The notes under the pieces: generated by a model | Seen by the model: only the letters and a program-made list of their open reading frames with translations | Databases searched by the model: none | Told to the model about the DNA's origin: nothing | Shown: piece after piece, positions 1-10,796 of the stretch | Layout: each line of letters begins with the position of its first letter | How positions within the stretch are numbered: the first letter of the stretch is position 1 | Position numbers and translations under genes: made by a program | DNA from: Urophycis tenuis | Lineage: Eukaryota; Chordata; Actinopteri; Gadiformes; Phycidae | NCBI GenBank assembly: GCA_036785325.1 | Contig: JAXIVH010000030.1 | Span: 4,766,842 to 4,830,841, forward strand | Direction: 5' to 3' | Length of the DNA: 64,000 nt

Positions 1-63
1 CGTGGGCATGGCCATTTACAATGTGGCGGTGAGTCAGACCATTTGCCAAATCAAGTGGGAATA

Positions 64-101
<38 letters not shown>

Positions 102-1419
102 TGTGTGTGTGTGTGTGTGAGTGTGTGTGTGTGTGTGGGTTTGTGTGCGTCTTGTGTCATCCCACGCCCCAGTACTGTACGGCAGCTGCTGTGGGTCTGG
201 TCAGCCAAGGTTAATCTGTTTGTCAGTTGTGTGTCACGCGTTCTTTCTCGTAGCCATGCTACTACCTTGCTCGTCTTTCGCTTCCTCTCCTTCGGTACCT
301 TACTGGACATGCTGAACTCCACATAGTGCGAGAGCATGTGGAGATAGCCAAGAGGCAAAGGGTCCTAACACTACACAGCTTCCATCGCTAGTGTTGAATG
401 TGTTATGATTGTTCCACGCATGGATGCTGGCATTGTAATGTGCATGATATAAATAGACATAAATAAATATATATTCCAATGATTCACTATTTATCACAAG
501 TTCACCACTACTGTGTAAGCTACATATGTAGGTGTCACTACTTAGTGTAGGTGTATGAGTAGCCCTCTCACACATAGTGAAAGAAAGTTAGTGAAGTTAC
601 TCAAAGAAAGTCAAAAGATACTTCACACTAATTGCTACGTCTAAAGGTCAGGCGCGTAGAATACGGTGGGGACGCGTACCTACCAGTTTTCATCATGAGT
701 CATTTTGTACCCACCACTTTTTATGAAAGAATCCCCCGTGTGGGACTCGCAAGGGTGTCTTTCACCACTACGTCAGTAAATGCAGTCTGAGTTACGTCAA
801 GCTGGACGAAGAGAAGAACTCTACTCTTACAAGTCGCTATAGTATGAAAGGGTCACAAGCGGAATTTTCACGCGGTCACGAGCGGAGTGGTAGTGGTATG
901 CCAAGATGCCATAGTGCGTTGAGTGGTGCTCCCTGACTCATCCCAAAAACAACAGTCAACAAAGTGAACGTAATGAAACAGTGAAGTGCAACCCAACATG
1001 TCCTGAACATTCGCCTCCAAACCCTATCTAATAGCAATAACATGTAATGACACAGAATGCCAGAATGTCGCAATGCATTCTGGGAAACACTCCCCCAACA
1101 CGTTACAATATCCACGATTTCCTCAGGCAAGTACAACAAGTTGAACTGATAATACAAGAAAACACAAAAGCCTTAACCTAATTTACACAAAATAGAAACA
1201 ACATTTAGCACTTTGGTAGAGAGACATAGAGTAACAATAACAGAGAGCGAGCGCCGGTCTCGATAAAGCCGTTAATCAGAGAAATGAAACGTTATTTCCC
1301 GATTGTTTCACAGCGGTTACATTCAGCAGGTAGACACGGCCATGAACTGCACCTATCTGAATCACATTATCCAATGAAAAGTATTAGAGCTCTGTGCGTG
1401 AGCATAGTCAAGACATCGC

Positions 1420-1479
<60 letters not shown>

Positions 1480-2734
1480 GTGTGTGTGTGTCATCATCAC
1501 ATTTTTGTATACATTTTTATTAATTAACATGACCTGCGCGAAAGGGGGAAAAAATGAATGCGCGTCATTGTACCCAGCACTTCTGAAAATGCACTTCCGA
1601 ATGCGTCTCTGTCCCCAGCACATTTCAAACCAAACCTACGCCCATGCTAAAGGTTACAAGCTTTTCTTACATTACAGTAAGATGAGTCTGCGTAGCTGTC
1701 ATTTTAATTCAATAAAGCGCATGTATGTTTTCTGCCTCCAAAAAAAACCCAATACGTCTTGATTTCTTTATTGTGGACGGTCGGTTTTGAACTTTCTAAT
1801 GCTCGCATGCCAACTTGCAAGAAAGCATGGAGTGACTCTTTAATGAATGGTCTCACGTCATCCTGGTCCTCACAAAGCATGTGGTAGTGGGAGGGAGATG
1901 TGTTGAGATGTGCTAATGGCCACTCCTGAGGGAGCCTGCATCAGCCGGAGCAGAATTACATTTGACAAACTGGATCCACGCCAAGCATCTCCATCTGAGA
2001 ACAACAACACAGAGCGCGGGCGATATTTATATCCGCTCACAGGCGTCAATAGACCCTCCTCTTCTGCACACACACACACATGCACACACACAGCCACATA
2101 CATGCACACACACACACACACACAGCCACATACATGCACACACACACACACAAATTTCTTGTCGCAATGGTTGTAGTTTAATTTGTTTCTGAGGATAAAC
2201 CATGATGCGCAAAATCAATCTAAACTCCAGATGAGTGGGAGATATTCAAATGAGTTACAGGGGAACAAAAAATGCTCTTTGGTGTTCTTATTTGGTCCAA
2301 GCCTCGCTTTTTCTCTGTTGTTTGGAAACACAAGTGATTCTGGTAATACACTGTTATACTGTATATATTCATGGAGTAAAAACGTTATGCTATGTGTAGG
2401 TACCACCAAGCATGATAATATACAGTATATAGATACAGAAAAACAATGTCCACACCATCTTGTGACACGTTGACCCTCTCTCTACATTGTGTAACCCACA
2501 ACACCAGTGTGACAGTGCAGTAGTTGGTTAATAGTGAGGGTAATGACCGTGTGGTGTTCTGCAGGTGTTGTGTATGATCACCGCCCCGGTCACCATGATC
2601 CTGTCATCACAGCAGGACGCCTCCTTCGCCTTCGCCTCGCTGGCCATCGTCTTCTCCGTCTACATCACACTGGTGGTGCTCTTTGTCCCCAAGGTGAGTG
2701 TGTGTGTGTGTGTGTGTGTGCGTGTGTGCGTGTG

Positions 2735-2766
<32 letters not shown>

Positions 2767-2833
2767 TGTGTGCGTGTGTGCGCGTGTGCGCGTGTGCGTG
2801 TGTGCGTGCGTGTGTGCGTGTGTGTGCGTGTGC

Positions 2834-2871
<38 letters not shown>

Positions 2872-4094
2872 ATGACTGTGTCCATGCAATTCTTTTCTCA
2901 CTGGGCACCAATTTCAACTTGAAATATTGTTATTAATCGGAAGGTCAGCAAAATAGCAAGAACAGAAAAGAGCAGAACATATATAACAATGAGTTGAATC
3001 TATAGCTGACTTCATCTACAGTAGATGGGGTTGGTGTTCAGATATACAATGTGAAACCCGTTATGGTTCAAGGTTATTTGAGGCTAATCTACTATATAAT
3101 TTAGTATATTATATACGAGTAGGGTCTAGGATTTGAATGAGGCAAATGTACTGTATAATATAGAATATTACATGCTGGTCAGGTTTGGGTGAGGCTAGAC
3201 TTACATAGAGAAACAATGGTTATGTTTCTGTCTTTGATACGGAAATTTGTATTTGCAAATTAAATTCCAAAAAATAAAATAAATGTTGATTATGCTAGTT
3301 TCATTTGTTTGGGCTTTTAGGTTTAGTGAGGTTTGGTGAGGCTAGTGTCTTGTGTATAACATATAAAAACCTCATTAACATTGGCTAGTGACCTATAGCA
3401 TGTAATGTTGTACTTTATCAGTTCTCTCAGGAGGCTATACTATGCTGACACGCTGCAATCAGGCATGAATTCTCCGTTATGTAGCAGGGGGTAAAGTCCC
3501 CCCGCCGAGAGTCAGCTTGCATTTGATTGGCTACTGCAGACTGACCCTCTTCAAAATCAGCCGCACTGTCCAACCTCCCCTCCATCTTGCTCCATGTGAA
3601 TGCAGAATATGAAGCGTCAGCTGTAATGAATTGCCTTTCATCGAAAGCCGTGGATTTGACTGCTCCCAGCCAATAGTTATAAATTGCCAAAACCCAGGGC
3701 AGATTGCCTACGCCCTGCCCTGTCTGCATTGATATTTAGCTATGGCATCACCAATTCCTTCCAATCAGTCACTGTGTGTGTGCGTGTGTGTGCTTGACTG
3801 CGTGACTGTGTTCATGTGATTGTAACATTTTTCACCGGCCGCCAATTTGACCCTGACATATTGCAATTAATCGGATGATCAACGTAAGAGAAACGTCTAT
3901 GTTTATTACGGTCAAATATTCACTAATGTTATACACAAGTTTGTTTGTGTGTGTATGTGCGTGTGTGTGTGTCTGCATGCATGCATGTGTGTGTCTCTGT
4001 GTATGTGTACCTTTGTGTGTGTGTGTGTGGTGTGTGTCTGCATGCGTACATGTGTGTGTGTGTGTGTGTGTCTCTGTGCATGCGTACCTTTGCA

Positions 4095-4125
<31 letters not shown>

Positions 4126-4572
4126 CTGCATGCATGCATGTGTGTGTCTCTGTGTATGTGTACCTTTGTGTGTGTGTGTGTGTATGCGTGTGTGTGTGTG
4201 TGGTGTGTGTCTGCATGCGTACATGTGTGTGTGTGTGTGTGTGTCTCTGTGCATGCGTACCTTTGCATGCGTGTGTGTGTGTGTGTGTGTGGTGTGTGTC
4301 TGCATGCGTACATGTGTGTGTGTGTGTGTGTGTCTCTGTGCATGCGTACCTTTGCATGCGTGTGTGTGTGTGTGTGTGTATGCGTGTGTGTGTGTGTGGT
4401 GTGTGTCTGCATGCGTACATGTGTGTGTGTGTGTGTGTGTCTCTGTGCATGCGTACCTTTGCACGCGTGTGTGTGTGTGTGTGTGTGTGTGTCTCTGTGC
4501 ATGCGTACCTTTGCATGCGTGTGTGTGTGTGTGTGTGTATGCGTGTGTGTGTGTGGTGTGTGTCTGCATGCG

Positions 4573-4605
<33 letters not shown>

Positions 4606-4632
4606 CTCTGTGCATGCGTACCTTTGCATGCA

Positions 4633-4666
<34 letters not shown>

Positions 4667-5923
4667 TGCGTGCAGATGCGGCGTCTGATCACGCGCGGGG
4701 AGTGGCAGTCAGACGCGCAGGAGACCATGAAGACCGGCTCGTCCACCAACAACAATGACGAAGAGAAGTCCCGGCAGCTGGAGAGAGAGAACAAGGAGCT
4801 GCAGAAGATCATCCAGGAGGTGACACCAGAGCCACCATCCAATTGTTCCACCGGTTCCCCATATGATGCACCGTTTATGGTGTCGTGGTGTTACAGTTGT
4901 GTAGCGTTCCGTATTTTGAGTGTACACATCTGATTCCCTATATTAGAAATGAACAACCGATACTTATTTCTGCATGTCCCGTGATAAATAGATTTTTTTC
5001 ATTGAGATGTTCAATAGAGATGTTCGCAAGTGTTCTTTATGCAATTAAGCTGTTAAAGACAGACATCTAACACATGTCACTGTATGTCTGTGTGTTTGTG
5101 AGGAAGGCTGATGCTTGTACAACAGCAGTCGGGCCAATGCATCACACCCTCTGCTTGAAGGTTCCACATGGCGTAGCATGACATGTCTCTGACAGACCCA
5201 TTTCACATGACATGCTATCAAGACATGGCAATGCTTTTGTCGCATATTGTGTTTAGGGTTTAGAAGATGGATAGATAGATAAACGGATGGACAGACAAGT
5301 TATTTATCCAAAGGAAATTCACATTTTTCAGTAGCAAACAAAATAGCGACACATAAGACATGATCACATCAACAGGGTACAGGCTATACATCACAGTCAT
5401 CCAGAGCTACGTTCCTACATACACAGTATAAGAACACACAACGTAACAAGGTAGAGACCAGGCTTTCGCCTCGTCTCTACCTTGTTACGTTGTGTGTTCT
5501 TATACTGTGTATGTAGGAACGTAGCTACGTAAACACTCCATATAAGGTGCAGTCAAGCGACGTGAGATACACGTGATGACCTCAAGCCCCCCCCCCCCCC
5601 CCTCCCTGCCACAGAAAGAAGAGCGCGTGTCGGAGCTGAGGAACCAGCTGTCGGAGAGACAGGCGCTGCGCTCACGACGGCGACCCTCGGCCGCCACGGC
5701 CGCCGGCAACCAGAACCATAGCTCTCCGCAGTACCCCCCTCACCACCACCCCTCCGACCCCAAGTCCCTGGTGCCGCCGCCCGGCTACCCGGCCCCCTCC
5801 ACGGACAACCACGCCCCCCTGCCCCCGTCCTTCTCCAACGCCACCAGCCTCTACCAGGCGGCCGACTCCAAGATGGGCCGCAACAACTGTCACGCCAGCC
5901 GGCTGCAGCTTCTCTACAAGTGA
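1..5923 (+). CDS. gabbr1: GABA-B receptor subunit 1, C-terminal part (last four coding exons)
   Basis: This is the 3' end of a class C GPCR gene; the ligand-binding N-terminus lies left of the window. Coding exons read 1-28 (partial), 2565-2693, 4676-4819 and 5615-5923, all with GT-AG junctions and compatible phase. The first two exons give the last membrane helices (VGMAIYNVA, then ITAPVTMILSSQQDA and YITLVVLFVPK). The third gives MRRLITRGEWQ and TGSSTNNN, then the start of the coiled coil (SRQLERENKELQKIIQE). The last exon continues the coil (KEERVSELRNQL) and includes RSRR, matching the known RXR-type ER-retention signal masked on pairing with subunit 2. It then has a Pro/His-rich tail longer than I recall for mammals and ends in SRLQLLYK, like the mammalian VHLLYK end. 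Function by family: Gi/o-coupled inhibitory receptor at synapses. Identification is very secure; the symbol cannot separate possible fish duplicates. Confidence 0.96.
29..2564 (+). other. GABBR1 intron, repeat-bearing
   Basis: This intron runs from the donor at 29 (gtgagt) to the acceptor ending at 2564 (ctgcag). It holds (TG)n arrays at about 65-139 and 1421-1491. A (CA)n block with a repeated CAGCCACATACATG insert lies at about 2068-2152. I see no other gene or conserved-looking ORF in it. Confidence 0.7.
2694..2873 (+). repeat. (TG/CG)n microsatellite fused to a splice donor
   Basis: The donor gtgagtg of the preceding GABBR1 exon runs directly into about 175 bp of TG repeats interrupted by CG and TGCG units. 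The first intronic bases are themselves the start of the array. It gives spurious Cys-Val and His-Thr ORFs on both strands. Confidence 0.9.
2868..3895 (+). repeat. Diverged duplicate segments inside a GABBR1 intron
   Basis: Sequence at about 2868-2960 (TG array, gactgtg, ccaattt, gaaatattg, attaatcgg) resembles about 3780-3890 (TG array, gactgtg, ccaattt, gacatattg, attaatcgg). The shared order of motifs suggests one ancestral (TG)n-plus-flank unit that was duplicated within the intron. The 900 bp between the copies shows no gene. Confidence 0.5.
3945..4675 (+). repeat. Higher-order TG-rich minisatellite ending at a splice acceptor
   Basis: About 730 bp of (TG)n is punctuated by recurring modules such as CTGCATGCGTACATG (near 4038, 4211, 4300, 4407 and 4563) and TCTCTGTGCATGCGTACCTTT. 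The modules recur at irregular spacings of roughly 90 to 170 bp, so this is a compound minisatellite and not a plain dinucleotide run. It ends at the acceptor ctgcgtgcag of the GABBR1 exon at 4676, replacing the usual pyrimidine tract with TG sequence. Confidence 0.88.
5405..5526. repeat. Perfect 54-bp inverted repeat (hairpin) in the last GABBR1 intron
   Basis: The left arm at 5405-5458 and right arm at 5473-5526 are exact reverse complements over 54 bp, separated by a 14-nt spacer (caggctttcgcctc). A transcript of the intron would form an unbroken 54-bp stem. The arms start agctacgttcctac and end gtaggaacgtagct. It lies 88 bp upstream of the last coding exon. It could be a recent fold-back insertion, a hairpin RNA source, or an assembly or library artefact. 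Confidence 0.93.
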
Positions 5924-6905
5924 ACACAGGGCGGAGTCCGGTCGGAGGTCGAGGGGTGTTGGTGGGAGGTGGGGGAGGTGAGGGGTGGGGCCATGATTTG
6001 GGGTCAACAAGTGCTCAAGTGGGATGGTGAAATGATCTTTATTTCAATTCTGATTAAAAGACAAAAAAAAAAAAAAAAGCAGTTTCTACTGCTCGCATAT
6101 CTCGGCCGCATGACAATAACAATATGGGTTTTTGATTTTGTTGAAATTGTGCGAAAAGGTTGTGATTGGCCGAGTGAACCTGCTATCGGACTCTCTCTCT
6201 CTCTCTGTTCACTCGCTCGCTCACTTGGAGTTGAGCTCACTGAATTGTGCCATCATTTTCTGTTCATGAATTGCTTTCCAAGAGAAAGGCGTCCCTCTGT
6301 ATTCATTCTCCAATCCAAAGCTTGTTATGCCGTCCGCATCGTTGGTTGTTCTCGTGATATGTGGCGTGACAAATAGAACCAGAGAAGGTAGTATTTCTTA
6401 GTCATCCGCCAGTGTGTGTCATTGCCATCATGGCAATTGTTCATTACAAAAAAGTTTACCCTAAAGCCATTTATCCTGATGTCGTAGGATAGTGCTTTTG
6501 ACTGTGCCAAAGGGCAAAATTACCCACCTGCAGCCTATATAACTGTGGTTTAATGTCCTCAAAATCTATGGAATATGTGTGATTTGGCATTACACCCTGT
6601 TGTCAAGTTGTTGTCAGGGTTAAAGATCTTGATTGCGTAAGGTTGCTCAGTATTATCTCTGTTCAAAGAGACCGTAGTCGTTCACTCACCAAATGGTCTC
6701 CTCTGGAGAGGTAACGTGAAGCGGAAACATGGTTGAGCCATGCTAATGGTGCGGGAGTCGGTGGCTGGAACCGCAGCTGGAGTCACATGTGTGTGTGCTG
6801 GAGTGGTAACAACTGCATGTAGCTCGGTGGCAGCATACATTAAAATTCCTTTCAATTTGTTTGTGGTGAATCTTATCCACAGCTGTTGTTTTTACAGACT
6901 ATTTT

Positions 6906-6937
<32 letters not shown>

Positions 6938-9900
6938 CCTCTCTCTCTCTCGCATCAATCACTTTGCCAAAACAAAATCTGTGCGTGAGTATAGACCAGC
7001 ATACTGTCCTACTAAAAAACCAACCAGCGTAGTCATTTCTAAGCTCTACATGTCATCGCACAGGACCCTCAGCGTTTATTTACGGGCTGATATTTTTCCG
7101 GCTCCTGTTTAGATCCTGGTCCCGTGAAGTGTAATTCTTCATGCTGTCCCTATAGAGCGAGTCTGCCTCTGCAGGTACTTTTGTTTTGAAAGATCTCAAT
7201 GTTTTGTAACAGTGGATAACTAAGGGGAGTGGATGTGATCTACGTGTCGGATTTTATTTTTTTGTTTTTTTTTGGTCGCTTCACGGTTCTGCTTTCGTTT
7301 GGTCTTTACCGAGATTTAAAAATAACATGGTTCTTACTTGTTCTTTTTCACCAGAAATGTTAAACTTTCCATAAACTTTTCTGTGCTATAAGGTATCGTT
7401 TTAGGCTTGGTTTTGGCTCCCTAGTTATTTTTGTTTTTTGACAGTATTATTGTTATTGTGAGGCTCCAACCTCATATTGTCCACAGCCCAGGACATACAG
7501 TATCAATTATCATCACAATTCTATGTGAACAGTGCCAATGCCAGGTCATGAGCGCCACTCTCAGCCCTCTGGCGCTGTATATCAGTGTATTGGAAGGTCT
7601 CTCCAGCCAAAGGCCTAGAATTTCCTCTAGCTTGACTCTGTAGTGTAGCAGCCTCGTGTTACATCTGTGTGTGGTAGAAACAACTTGTTATATGACTGTG
7701 AATAAGTTGAAGTTCCTTCCAAGCACTTAGGAATGTTGAAGGAGACAATTTGAGGCTGCCGTTGTTTCGAGTAACCACAGGAGCAATCGAACAGATGAAT
7801 CTCAAATCGTCCTTTGTAGATATTATACGTTTGTAAACTGTCTCTACGGTAAGGCATTTCAACAGTCAACAACGGCAGATATAATAGTGGAACCCATACA
7901 AATGAGAAGTATGCACAATGTTGATGATGATGTAAATGGTGAAGATTAGGCAGTATTTATATCCTTGAACATGCGTTTACCAGCTGTATCTTGTGTGGTA
8001 CCGTATTTGAAATATATTTATATATGCTAATTAATAACGTTGGAGATTATTTGAAATGCTAACAAAATTAATAAAATAACTTTTTTTCCAGAATGTTGTC
8101 ATCAATATTTACAGTTGATAATGATGTATGGGTGGAAGCAATGATAATTGAGCTCCTAAAAGATATGCAGAGATTTCTGTAAATCAGTGTTTGTCTGTCT
8201 TACGAACCCTTTTAAAGTGATGGTTCGGAGTAAAATTCACCCTGAGGTAATTTCCACCAATAATCCAGCCAAATACCCCCTCAGATGCATTTTTAGCGAC
8301 GGTCAATATTTATCAAGTTTAGGAGTATCAGCCGAATGGCTTAGTATTGGAGTGAACGGTACAATGTATATCTCGTAAATTACCCCACTAATAATGCATG
8401 GATTGTTACCCAACTTCACAATTCAACACTCCATCTAATTTCAAGTATTCAATTATTCCAGTTGTCAATACATTTCGATGGAGTGCTGAATTCACTAACT
8501 TTTTCCTTACACTTGTGAGTTTTGAAGAGGACTTTTACAAACTTATCCGGAAAGACGGAAGTGATGTCGACGCAGTGGTAGCCTTAGCAACAGAGAGTTG
8601 AAGCTATCAGAAAAGTGCTATTTTAAATAAACTCCTGGTGTACTTACAAACTTTAAAATGCCTCATTTTGTGAGTACAGACCATATATGTACTACTACAG
8701 AAGTTGGGTCACAATCCATGCATTATTAGTGGGGTAATTTACGAGATATACACATTGTACCGTTCACTCCAATACTAAGCCATTCGGCTGATACCCCTAA
8801 ACTTGATAAATATTGACCGTCGCCAAAAAATGCATCTGAGGGGGTATTTGGCTGGATTATTGGTGGAAATAACCTCAGGGTGAATTTTACTCCGAACCAT
8901 CACTTTAAGTGAGAGGAAGTTTGACTGGGCTGCAATAATTCATTTGTCCGCTAGATGGCTATTTAGAGTAGCTACGAGTGGACTTTCCATGCAGTCAGAA
9001 ACTGAACCAGCAGAGGCTTGTTGGCTCTAAAACAACAGACCACAAACCACCCTCCTACATACAGGGGTATTTCCCTTTGTTCGAAACTTCTCTTAATCAT
9101 AGACACCTGACTAACTTTGAAGAACTATCTTTTAGTTTATAATGGATTTGAACATTTGGCATAGCTAACAATTCATTGCAATAAAGTTAAAGGAAATAGT
9201 AGTTATATTAGTCTTCATTACGATATACATGTACGTATGTATGAATGGGATGAATTTGAATGCATGGAATGGAAGTCATTTTTACATAGCGTGACACATC
9301 GTGTAAAAATCCCTTTCATGTCATTTTCTTTACACCCACATTGTAGATCTGAGGAGGTGGGAGATTTTCCGTTTTCAAAAGCTCGGTAGGCACTCAATCA
9401 ATGTTGTCATTCCATTAGAGCCCACACAAAGAGTATCTCAACGGATGTCAAGAGTTCAAGACGCTATCAGCCTACTGATAAAATCACCACGCACACATTT
9501 GAATCACCGTTGTGGTATGGTTTCGCTAATATTTCAAGCAAGTGAAATATTGGTTTTGTAAACATAATACAGTAGGCCTATATACAGTATAAACAGAGCC
9601 GTTCGTAAACTATATTTGGAGTAGGTTGGAATCGACAATACAGGATAGGGCCTACTGCAAACTGGCTGTTTTGGCGATAGTAGTATTCCTTTTAAAACAG
9701 TTTTCGTTTTTTGATGTGTATTCTTAAATATCGCAGACAACTTCTCTATGGATAATACGGTTTATTTATGGTGAAATCAAACAAATCACAAACAGCTAGT
9801 CATCATGGGCGCCATCTATAAGATGGTAACTCTCTATCCTCTCTATCTCAAACTCTCTTTCACCGACTGGGGAAACACACACAAGGGGTAAAAACACCAC

Positions 9901-10320
9901 GGTAATACAACATGTGTAACATAACATAAATACACAAAACTCAAAGTGTGCATCCCATCATTATCTGCACCTGGTATACAAATCACGAAAATAGCAAATC
10001 AGCGCACTCACTGTCATCGCAATGTGCAGCAGCTAGTTTAATGGTTCCATTGTACATTCTTGGTTTGTGGACGCGCTTCTTGGCTGTGCTGTGACTTCTC
10101 TGAAGGAATAGGCTTCCTCTACTCTTGCTAAGCGTTGTAATAGACCAATCGTTCAGTCCAAGGCTCGTGAACAGATTGGAGGATGTTACTCAGAGAAGAA
10201 TGCTTTTCCCTTTTGTTACTATTATCTAACGTGTGCGGTAGCATACATACCATAGCTTTAATATTTGCACAAATAAATGGGTTGCAAAATGTATTGAAGT
10301 TTTTTTGTTTTGTTTCATTC
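5924..10320 (+). other. Intergenic region and probable GABBR1 3' UTR
   Basis: No further coding exon was recognised. The GABBR1 3' UTR begins at 5924, but its end could not be placed with confidence; an AATAAA at 8070-8075 is one candidate. The stretch also holds a TC-rich run at about 6905-6951, a TTAA-flanked inverted-repeat element at 8216-8904, and otherwise AT-rich unique-looking sequence. Confidence 0.6.
8216..8904. mobile_element. Non-autonomous DNA transposon with ~200-bp terminal inverted repeats, TTAA-flanked
   Basis: The left arm, from 8216 (AGTGATGGTTCGGAGTAAA) to about 8420, is closely matched in reverse complement by about 8700-8904 (ending TTTACTCCGAACCATCACT). Both ends are flanked by TTAA (8212-8215 and 8905-8908), the expected target duplication of TTAA-specific families such as piggyBac or Kolobok. 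The ~280-bp centre has only a short ORF with no transposase-like features. The arms differ by few changes, suggesting modest age. The superfamily is an inference from TTAA alone. Confidence 0.85.
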
Positions 10321-10324
10321 GCTC

Positions 10325-10330
10325 TTTAAT
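10325..10330 (-). terminator. Candidate TNF polyadenylation signal (ATTAAA)
   Basis: On the minus strand this reads ATTAAA, about 470 nt downstream of the TNF stop codon and just beyond the AU-rich cluster. It is the common variant hexamer, so it is a plausible 3' end, but no transcript evidence is available. Confidence 0.45.
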
Positions 10331-10381
10331 TGTTCGTAAAAAACCATACAGCATAAAATATTACGCAAACAGAATAATAAC

Positions 10382-10429
10382 AATAAATAAGGACAATAAA
10401 TATTGAAATAAATAATATGTAATAAATAA
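10382..10429 (-). promoter_or_regulatory. AU-rich element cluster in the TNF 3' UTR
   Basis: Three copies of the nonamer TTATTTATT occur on the minus strand at 10382-10390, 10407-10415 and 10421-10429, with further ATTTA pentamers out to about 10500. They lie roughly 370-415 nt after the stop of the TNF gene. In mammals such clustered nonamers in TNF mRNA bind TTP/ZFP36-type proteins and drive rapid decay and translational control. The motif and its position are seen directly; its use here is inferred. Confidence 0.8.
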
Positions 10430-10796
10430 ACATGTTATTACTTACATAAATAGGCATACACACATAATAAATATATTATAAATATAACACAAATATAATA
10501 AAAAGTAATAAATTGTACTGTAAATTGTAAACAGGCTCAATAAATATTGATGTAGTACCACATACATTATCGTACAATCATGTGAAAATGTGCCATGCGG
10601 TTTGCATTACAGATTTCCTTCTATAATAGTAGGCCATAGTTTCACACTAAGCCTGCATTAGTTTCAAAATCACTGCTACAGTTAAAAGTGATTCTTGAAG
10701 ACACACATCAATAGCTCAAGATTTTTTTTGTTGGTGTTTTTTCAGGCACTTTGTTAACATTCTCCCTCCCGCATTCACCCGTCCTTACGTGTTTAC

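Noticed and set aside
3832..4933. Very long Cys-Val and His-Thr ORFs (up to ~350 codons) on both strands
   Set aside because: They are translations of TG/CA repeats, which lack stop codons in all frames. Real GABBR1 splice sites bound the region.
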